A stretch of DNA of 56,121 nucleotides, from assembly GCA_947624165.1 (NCBI GenBank), contig CANQJC010000013.1, positions 1 through 56,121 of the forward strand, in the 5' to 3' direction. Below are positions 37,901-44,400 of the stretch, piece by piece. Below the pieces are notes generated by a model, which was given only the letters and a program-made list of their open reading frames with translations, searched no databases and was not told where the DNA came from. Source of the DNA: an uncultured Clostridia bacterium. GTDB taxonomy: Bacteria; Bacillota; Clostridia; UBA1381. The translations under genes and the position numbers were made by a program. The number at the start of each line of letters is the position of its first letter. Within the stretch, counting starts at the first letter, position 1.

Positions 37901-38246
37901 CGATGACGTTAAGGTCACCGCCGACGCGGTGATTACCGACGCAGACGGAAACACGGTAGATAAAGACAGCGCGCGGGGCAGCATAGACGCAAGCGTCGCT
38001 ATCGATGAAGCGGAGGGCGTGAGCGGCGAGCCTGTGATCGCGAATATAATCCTCGCGGTTTACGACAGAAACAACGAGCTTGTATCAATAGACACGTCGC
38101 AAGCCGATTTGTCGGACACGAGCTTCATATTCCGAAGAACGCTGAACATACCCGAAGGAGTATCGGTAGGCTCCTTAAAGCTTATGATATGGAACGGTCT
38201 CGGCGACGGTATGTCGCCGCTTGCTCCGGCAAGTAAAATGCTTTGA
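31962..38246 (+). CDS. Giant secreted multidomain surface protein (GLUG, MBG-like, Ig-like, chitobiase-C, cohesin-like)
   Basis: 2,094 residues. Signal peptide 1-28 (ends AVSA). Two blocks of GLUG repeats (GGIAG..GTIKNCYNTG type) at about 146-333 and 480-609; an InlB B-repeat-like unit (KVTFTTVDDENYDTRY..GYTFEKWS) at about 661-726; four MBG-like repeats at about 840-1166; an Ig-like domain to about 1276; a YDG-type domain (KVYDGNASVDVTLD) to about 1360; two Big_3-like domains at about 1526-1683 (ISGLSVEAVYSDDST, TTGMVVTALFNNGTE); two chitobiase C-terminal-like domains at about 1689-1848 (IYYTLDGSAPTISSTLY, IYYTTNGETPTIENGTLY); a cohesin-like domain at about 1853-1979 (GKIGDTVYIPVYV, FTLTFDKTKFAY, GFKVLDGASDGEYDI); and an extra beta domain to the end. 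No SLH, sortase or dockerin signal is seen. GGAGG is eight bases before the ATG at 31962. Adhesion or glycan binding is the likely role. Confidence 0.88.
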   Translation: MRKRIVSLTVILSMAFMFMPVFTPAVSAAYVGSGGTGGAGDPFLISNRADLEELRDYINENTTYTGQYFQLTTDIDLGGEENPWTPIGGLFNYPFKGTFDGNGHTINGLYIHDGTTYIGLFGYVSGGTVKNLNLNGSIDAAFSSALYVGGIAAANEGTIENCRNAADISGNTSVGGIAGMNSTGTIKNCSNSGSITSTGSASEDSGAGGIVGYNSYIAENCYNTGKINATDGKSPAGGVAGINTSDEGSAVIKNCYNTGSVTSAVSDRTIGAGGVAGNNASKVQNCYSTGKVTVTEGSLSPAGGIVGRNNTSAGTGAVEVTNCYYLSGMAKKGIGNDVVSAPPSADSAAKEADAFETLAETLNGGGSAWENNEFLKRPTLTENSEFSGKGTKDAPYLITNAVIFEIIRDHINNGNGGEDEYFKLTTNIDLGGSDEKTWTPIKDFKGNFNGGGYKISGLYINSGEEQTGLFAVIDQKGSVENLGVEGTVSGSEYVGGIAGTCSGTIKNCYNAANVSGGVNCGGIAGGFSDGSIENCYNTGIINSSEPNAKIGGIVGSNSSLTSGTIKNCYNAGNIGADGSPSGAGGIAGESPSSAIENCYYLKDTAENGIGGGDDASAAVKTNEEFLSGSVAWLLQNSQDTQYWGQKLGTDNYPLLTNVDEKKVCKVTFTTVDDENYDTRYANYGKNVKLPETPPEKEGYTFEKWSQSDDASDDELDEKTPITGDITAHAVGRELFGSKNDAADITATYGYKEDLTFNLDELMAYQTGTDGKGKFTYSIATDEKGTNARISDSELKVPSLDAGDYTITVKATETTPQYSLMSIGDYGTDDVTLTVNVKIAKADPTVNVEAEDLTYNGGMQNLLSGTTSGGTLKYSSSEDGEYTDTVPQGKEAGDYEVWYKVEGDKNFNGTEARKAENVNIKKATPEVTAPKPNTLVYDDTEQPLVQKGETSGGEMQYSLDDNVYSTDIPKGKDAMDYTVYYKVVGDSNYNDVEADSITVTIAKSNPILTAAPAAKTDLVYTGGALELVTAGTASGGKVMYSKDNIEYSYDIPTATDADTYTVWYKVEGDKNHNDLAPVSITDITVEKADPEAIVTANDMTYNGEEQDLVTATVTGGKLLYSSTREGAYTETLPHAKEANEYEIWYKVEGDKNHNDTEPQSLTATIKKAYSTVASDGGETCYGDTVTLTAEVSKAPSALFSISAAKDKVDFYLGMTPLGSATVEYDGPLDESGTATLDVTADKKFMIGENTIRAEYGGSVNLNGSENNEITFTMNQRPLLYTVSASGKVYDGNASVDVTLDPINKVGDDDVTLDAVGTVSSADAGEYADVDLTDVTVSGNHGKYYTVDKSADNVTLDEQITITQAEGEASVTMNDYVCGDDSVNPVPASDTNDINNVTYTYSVKDADDYDTTKPLLAGDAAAGTEYTVKAVFAETKNYKAVTVTDDFKVTHNWDEWTITEDPSRETEGSAQRDCLSRDNTESDVTAVPKLANETVWTKGKYVKPTPEKEGLQVYVSEYGTVTEIIPKLIVQSIRIVSEPTNTTVTEGMTLDISGLSVEAVYSDDSTADITSDCKLTYDTSNVGEQSVTVEYGDKNEQFKINVVQKTIIGISITKKPDKRVYNTGDSLDTTGMVVTALFNNGTESEITVGYEVSGYSPQSVGTQTITVSYGGFTGEFTVTVTEPTTPEGTVETPVIETSGFYGGKTVTLSDATDGALIYYTLDGSAPTISSTLYTAPFNVTETTVVKAAAVKDGMEQSRAASGKISVTKAEKPAASIPSGEVEAGTLITLQSETTGADIYYTTNGETPTIENGTLYDGFAAINENVTVKAIAVKNGYAASDVTEISYTVKAQEENIINLSVGTAFGKIGDTVYIPVYVRSSSDISAYRFTLTFDKTKFAYASVAAADEETRSSIFTSIRDGSVTVLRNGGTIQNGEICRIGFKVLDGASDGEYDITVSDDHITAENVYSEVRAANGKIILSSPDDVKVTADAVITDADGNTVDKDSARGSIDASVAIDEAEGVSGEPVIANIILAVYDRNNELVSIDTSQADLSDTSFIFRRTLNIPEGVSVGSLKLMIWNGLGDGMSPLAPASKML
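34480..35460 (+). repeat. Four tandem MBG-like coding repeats
   Basis: About 245 bases each, at roughly 34480, 34726, 34969 and 35221. Each encodes a variant of TYNG..QLV..GTTSGG..YS....Y....P..K.A..Y.VWYKVEGDKN.ND. Copies 1, 3 and 4 share long near-identical DNA around TGGTATAAGGTCGAGGG, pointing to recent duplication or gene conversion. Confidence 0.8.
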
Positions 38247-38255
38247 TTTATAATA

Positions 38256-38296
38256 TAAAAAGGACGATTGCATTTGCAATCGTCCTTCTTATTTTT
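38256..38296. terminator. Bidirectional terminator between the two giant surface loci
   Basis: Perfect 12-bp stem AGGACGATTGCA/TGCAATCGTCCT with a 2-base loop, A run on one side and T-rich sequence on the other. It ends the plus-strand giant gene and the minus-strand leader-peptide gene. Confidence 0.88.
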
Positions 38297-38308
38297 CTCG
38301 AATCCTTG

Positions 38309-38449
38309 TCAGATCTTGCTTCTTAAAGAATCGTCGATAGGCTTTTCGGGAACGTGGGGAACTTCGTCAAACAATCCCCCGCCCGTCACCTGCTCCAATT
38401 CATCCACATCGATCTCAAGAATTTTCTTTTCTTCTTCTTTTTTACACAT
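38309..38449 (-). CDS. Small double-glycine leader peptide, candidate substrate of the C39/NHLM exporter
   Basis: 46-codon gene with an excellent ribosome site (AAGGAGG, 9 bases before ATG), starting 17 bases after the stop of the giant SLH gene and ending at the terminator. The peptide opens with a Lys/Glu-rich segment, MCKKEEEKKILEIDV, then DELEQVTGGG: the hydrophobic/acidic spacing ahead of the Gly-Gly pair (residues 23-24) is that of leaders cut by C39 peptidases. Cleavage there would release a 21-22-residue product, GLFDEVPHVPEKPIDDSLR plus SKI, rich in Pro and Asp, with no Cys. No lanthionine, radical-SAM, cyclodehydratase or other modifying enzyme is nearby. Two ABC exporters and an adaptor on the same strand supply the matching secretion machinery. 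I do not recognise the mature part; bacteriocin, pheromone or surface ligand are all possible. Confidence 0.82.
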   Translation of the reverse strand: MCKKEEEKKILEIDVDELEQVTGGGLFDEVPHVPEKPIDDSLRSKI

Positions 38450-38466
38450 TTTATATATCCTCCTTC

Positions 38467-41400
38467 TTATTTTACCGAATCATCGTAACGCTGCGTCAAT
38501 GCCGCGGCTTCCGCGCGCGTGGCGTTATTCGCGGGCCGAAGCGTAGCGTCCTCCGTAGCGTCCTCGTAACCGCTCATTATTCCCGAGCCGCACGCCCACC
38601 GTATCGCAGGTATCGCGTATTCGCTTATCTGCGGCGCGTCCTTGTAGCTCATTAAATCTGTATTCTCTCCCGCAGACACGTCAACGCCGGAATACTTGGC
38701 GTATCTCCAAAGCATCGCCGCAAGCTGCTCGCGCGTTATCAAATCGTCGGGACCGAACGTACCGTCCTCATAACCCGACACGATCCCGTTCTCCGTACCC
38801 CATGCGATGTACGGGGCGTAATACATATCGGCGTTCACATCGCCGTACTGCGTTTCGCCGCTCGGAGTTTCGGCGTTTGCCATACGTCCCAGAACAGTTA
38901 TAAACATACCTCTCGTAATATTCGAGTCAGGCTCGAACATATCCTCGCTTACGCCTGAGAAGTATCCCTTCTCCGAAGCGTAGCTTACCGCGTTGAAGAA
39001 CCAGTCGGTTGAATTTACATCCTTGAACCATATTTCAGGCTCGGTTCCCTGAGACGGCGCGTTTGTCGCTGTCGGAGTTGAGGTAGGCTCGGGAGCGGCG
39101 GTAGGCTCCGGCGTCGCCGTAGGTTCGGGCGTCGCCGTAGGCGTGGGAGCGGCGTTTCCTCTCGATGAATGTTTCTTCGGGGTTTCCTCATCTTCTTCCT
39201 TCGCTTTGACCGTCACAGTTATATCGGGTATGGCGTAGCCGGACGGCGTAACGTTACCGTGTATGACCGTCGTACCCTCGGACAAGGCTTTAAGCGTCGT
39301 CTTGTCAAACGCCGCGACGGACGCGTCGTCCGTTCCGAGTGCCGCGCCCATGGATTCGTTGAGATTGCTCGGCTCGCACGTTATGTTGAATTCCATTGTA
39401 TCGCCCTCGACAAGCTCTATTGTCTCGGGGAATTCCTCGCCGTTAAGAAGCAGCTTGACAGGCGCGGACGCAATCAGACGCAGGCTTTCGCCGTCAGTGT
39501 TATACGTGCCGTCTTTATCCGCTCCCACCAGCAGACAATCCACAAATCCGAATTTGTTGAATGTCTCGGGGATCACGTCCAAATCGAGCGAGAAGGTCTT
39601 GCTTTCACCGGCGTTTATTTCGCCGATCTCCGTATTCGCCCAGTCGCGCTCGTCGGACGAATAATCGATTGCCATATCGTAGGGACCCGTGAATACGACG
39701 TTCAGCGTGTCGTCCGCTTTTGAGGGAGCGTTGCCCTTATTCGTAAGCGTACAGTCGACGTGATATCCTTTCGAATCCTGATAAGCGTCGACGCCGTCTA
39801 TCATATACACCGGCTTTTCCTCAAGCTTTTCGCTCTCGTAGCTCGACGTGTTGCTCATGCCGCCCTCCTGAGCGATCGCGATAAAGCTCATGCCCTTTAC
39901 TCCGCTTTCGGGAGCCGTCCATTTTAATCTGTGTTTGTTTGTACAGCCCGGAAGCAGCTTATCATCAAATTGTATCGTATCGATCAAATCGCCCTGAACG
40001 CCGTTCTTCGCTTCGTAAACATTTACCGTGTATCCGTCGGCATATGTAAGACCCGCGTTTTTCACGTCCACCGTCATTTCCGTCTCTTCGCCCGCGACCG
40101 GCGTTTCGTTCGCGAGCGAAATATCCGTAACGTCAACGGCTCCGCAGGGCTTCAGAGACGACGCCTTAAGATCAAAGTCGGTTATTTTGACGGGAGCGTT
40201 TTCGTCGTCCGTAAACTCCTGGTTATAGCTGTTATATAATACAATGAGGTTTCCGCTGCCGTCTATCACGGCGTTCGGCTCGTCTGTAAACGCTTCGGTA
40301 TGCGTCAGTCTGTACGGCGGAGCCCACGAGCAGCCCAATTGGTCGGATATACTCTGTTCGGGCGTGATCGCGGCGGCGTCCTCGTTTTGTATCAGCGCGG
40401 TCGCGTATACCTCGCGGCACTGTATCGGATTGCCGTCCTCATCGATTCCCTTTGAAGTAGGCTGCGTCCATACGACATATATATCGTCGCCGTCCGTTAC
40501 CGCCTTGAAATCAGCCATGTAGCGCGACGCGCTCGGATTATCGGCGGGAACGGAAACATACGAATACAGCGATGATTCAATATCCTTTGTATAGCTGCCC
40601 TTCGCGTCCTTCAGATATTCCTCTTTTATTGTACCGTCGTCGTTTACGCCTTCCTTGACGAGCGAGGATATATCAATGTATGCGATACTGTTTTCGTCTC
40701 TGTACCAGAAAAGCTTCGTGTCGACGCACATCGACTCGAGATCATCGCCCTGCGCGCCCTCGGGTATCTTATCCTTTGTTCTGACAAACTGCGGCAAGGT
40801 GTCGCTCTTGTTGTCGTTTGTTATCCTTACGGGTACGTATGTCGAATGATCCGCAAAATCATAGCACTGTATGAACATTTCCCTGTCCGACGTGGTGTCG
40901 TTCGACGAATCCATATCTATCGTGTACGCGTATACCGCGATACCGTTGTATGTTATCGCCGTAAAGTCCGCTATGTTCGGAGCTTCGTTTATTTCGGGAA
41001 TAGACGACGACAGGAATCTCTGACCGTGCACCATATCTATAAGCTTTTGCTTTTCATCCTCCTTGCTGCCGTCGTTGTTGCTGTCGGCGACCTCGTTGTC
41101 ATAGTAATAGTCGTCCAGCCATCTGCCCTCCTCCTTTGAGTAGAGCATGTATACTATACCGCACTTGTTCGTGTAGGAATTTGCGATGTCCTCCGCTGTG
41201 CCGGACGCATCCGTCTTTACATAATATACTATTCTGTCGCCCGTTTTATCGTCATAGACGGAAGTCGGAGTATAGTCGTAATACTCGTCGTTCGTCAGAC
41301 GCTTTTCATCGCTGACGGTATATGCGGCGGGATCTATCACGGCGGTATAAACCTCAAGATTCTTGAGGTAATTTGCCGAATTCTCCGTGGTCTGCTTGTC

Positions 41401-44400
41401 GGGATCGCTCGACAGCCACGAAATCATTACCTTGCCGTCGTCGATCTCACAGATACTCGGCTGGAAGTCCGCTTTACTGTCCTGCTGAACGACTTTCGGC
41501 TCGCTCCACGTTCCGTTCTTGTAAACGGTGTATTTGAGCACGGTCCTTTCCGTGTCGGCGCGCGTGTTGTCGGAATCTATAAACGCCATAAACACGCTGC
41601 CGTCGCTGAGCTTTATGAGCTGAGTATCGGGGTGCTCGTAAGCGTCCTCGACAAACGTCCATGTTTTGTCCACATCAAACGCCGACATAAGCTCCGCGTC
41701 TCCTCCCGGCATCCACTTGCTGTCTTTATTTGAGTACGGTTTCCTTACCGTGAACGTCGGCTTTTCCTCTTCCGCGCTCATAAGCGAGACTGTGTTCGCG
41801 TTTGCGTTCGCCGTATTTTTCTTCAATGCGGGATTTGTCGGTTCCATCTCGGAATACTCCTTGAACGAACCGAATTTGATGTCAGGGAATTTATATGACA
41901 ACGGTACTGTGAATAGGAAGAGATCGATCCATATGTTCGCCGTAAACAGGAGATCCGCGCCAAAGTCGGAAACAAACGGCGAAGGCTCATACATAGCCAT
42001 AGCCGTAAACGTACCGCCGCCGCGTATGCCTATCGTTCCGGCGAGACCTATTCCGACGTATATCGCGACCTGGACAGTCGCCTGAACGCCGCCGTGAAAT
42101 TCTCCGAGATAGTTTTCAAATTCTACCGTGGCTTTCTTGGCTATGTCGTATGAGACGGTCGAGTTTGTGAGATCGCTCTGCGCGCCCAGAAAACCGAGGA
42201 AGTTTCCGTTCAGTTCAAGACCGAAATATGCCGGTATAAATACTACGGGAAGGATCGTGTACCACGTCAGCTTTACGCCAAGGCTCGCGCCCAGGTAAGC
42301 ACCCGCTCCCGTCAGCACCGCGTCGGTATTGTGTGCGCCGTTGTTGGGATTTACGATATTCGCGTATGTAAAGTCAATATAGAAGCCTATCTGCACGTCT
42401 ACCTTCCATGTCGGAGCACCGAGTGCCATTCCGCCGTTCATGGAATTTGCGGGAACATTCTTGAAGGCTTCTTTGTACGATGTCGCAAGTCCCTCCGAGA
42501 ATGATTTTATCGGATGCGCCAGCTGGAATATATCCTGGAAGTACGCGCCCGTACCGCCGGCAAATTTGGTCATGTGCATACCGCCTATCGTATCGGCAAG
42601 CTGCAAGGGACTGAAGCCGACATACATTCTGTATCCCGTAGCCGTCTTTATCGAGCCGACGGACACAAACGGCAAATCGAAACGCATCGCCGTGTCTCCG
42701 AGGAACGGAAGACTGTCGAACGACATATTTACGGGAGATTCGAGATGCTGGATCACGGGAACGTCGTTAAGCGGATTGGATATGAACGTCAGGCCGGTGA
42801 ACACGTCGCTGTACGTCATGGTGTTCATCGCCTTTTCTCTTTCCTTTATCGCTTCTTCATCGTCCTCCGTCTTGCTCTTGTCGACAGCCGACTCCTGCTG
42901 AAGCTCCGACGATTTCGCGCTTATTCCGTGAGAACGGTCGGTCGTCACGCGCATAAACAGCTCGTAGTCCTCCGCGACTTTGTCCAGCTCGACGTCCGCG
43001 CTGAATGTGCCGTCCTCGTTCTTTTTCGCGTCAAATGACGCGACCTCCAGATTTGTCTTGGGATTGTACACGATGAATTTGACGTCGGTCAAATTCTCCG
43101 GCGTGTTGGGCGTTTCGACAAGCTTTAATTCATCGCCGCTCTCGTCCTTTTCCACTTTTGTGTACGTGACCGTTCCGACCTGTTTTGCCGTCACGGTAAC
43201 CACGTCGCCCTTCATTATGACAATGCTGCCTTGGCTCAGTCCCTCGGTGCCGTCGGACGATTGAACGGAAACCTCAATATTGTTTATTATACTTCCGTTC
43301 TCCGTATTTATAAACTTCTGTCCGAGATTCTGCGTGCATACGGGTACATTTCTTCTCGACGTACCCTTATTGTCGTTGTTGACAAACAGGACCTCTTTTG
43401 TCTCGGGAGACGCGGGCATAAGCTCCATTTCCTCGAGCAGATCCTGATCGTTCATGGATATCATGTATTTCACGTAATGATGCGTGCTCGAACCGGCGGT
43501 ATTATTCATTGCACGGAAGGGCGGTACGGTGAAGTTTCCGTTCTCATCGACGATTGCAAACTGACCCCCGAAATTCACCAGCGCGCCCTTTGCGGGGTTT
43601 GAATTTGTATAGTCGACGCCATGCGTACTCATATTAAACGTCGGGCTGTAAACGCTGCCCGTAACGGACTGATACATATCGCCCGCCGATTCGGTAGCGT
43701 ATGACAGCGTTATGATATTTCCGTTCTTGCCGCCCTGCGCTTCATGGAAGAACACGTCTCCGTAGTATATCTTTCCGGCATTCTGCGGCTCGCGCCACGT
43801 CGGATATACCTTGTCGCCCGCGTTTTTCGCCATACGCACGGATAACGGGTATATCTTTGAGTATACGGGATCCGGCTCTATAACGTAATCGTAATACTCA
43901 ACGCCGTCCACAACTGTTTCGGCGCGGTTCGTCGAAGCAAGAAGTCCGTATGAAGTATCGAATTTCGACAGCTCCGATTTTTTGACGCGCAGCGTCAAAA
44001 CGTCGTCCTTTGCCTGGAACACGGGCGTAAGCTCGTAGTACGAATACTGAAGCCTGTGGTTTAAGTCCTCGTCGAGGTACGCTTCGCCGTTCGCGTCGTA
44101 CAGAATGATCTTATCAGTGTATTTTGTGTCGGATTCGTTTATTTTATATCTTACTTTTACTCCGACGGGTTTGAACGCCGACTTATATTTGTCGCGCATG
44201 ACCGTGGAGAGCTTTATAACGTCGCCTCGGTAGTAAGTATAGTCCGTGGTCGACGAAATATCTTTCGCGGACTTGCTCAGTACGAGATAGCCGTAATTTT
44301 CATCGGATACGTTTATACGTATCTTTGACGGACGTTTCGCGAATTCGGGCTTCAATTCTATTCTGCCCCTTATACCCGAATTGCCTGTCTGATTAATCCA

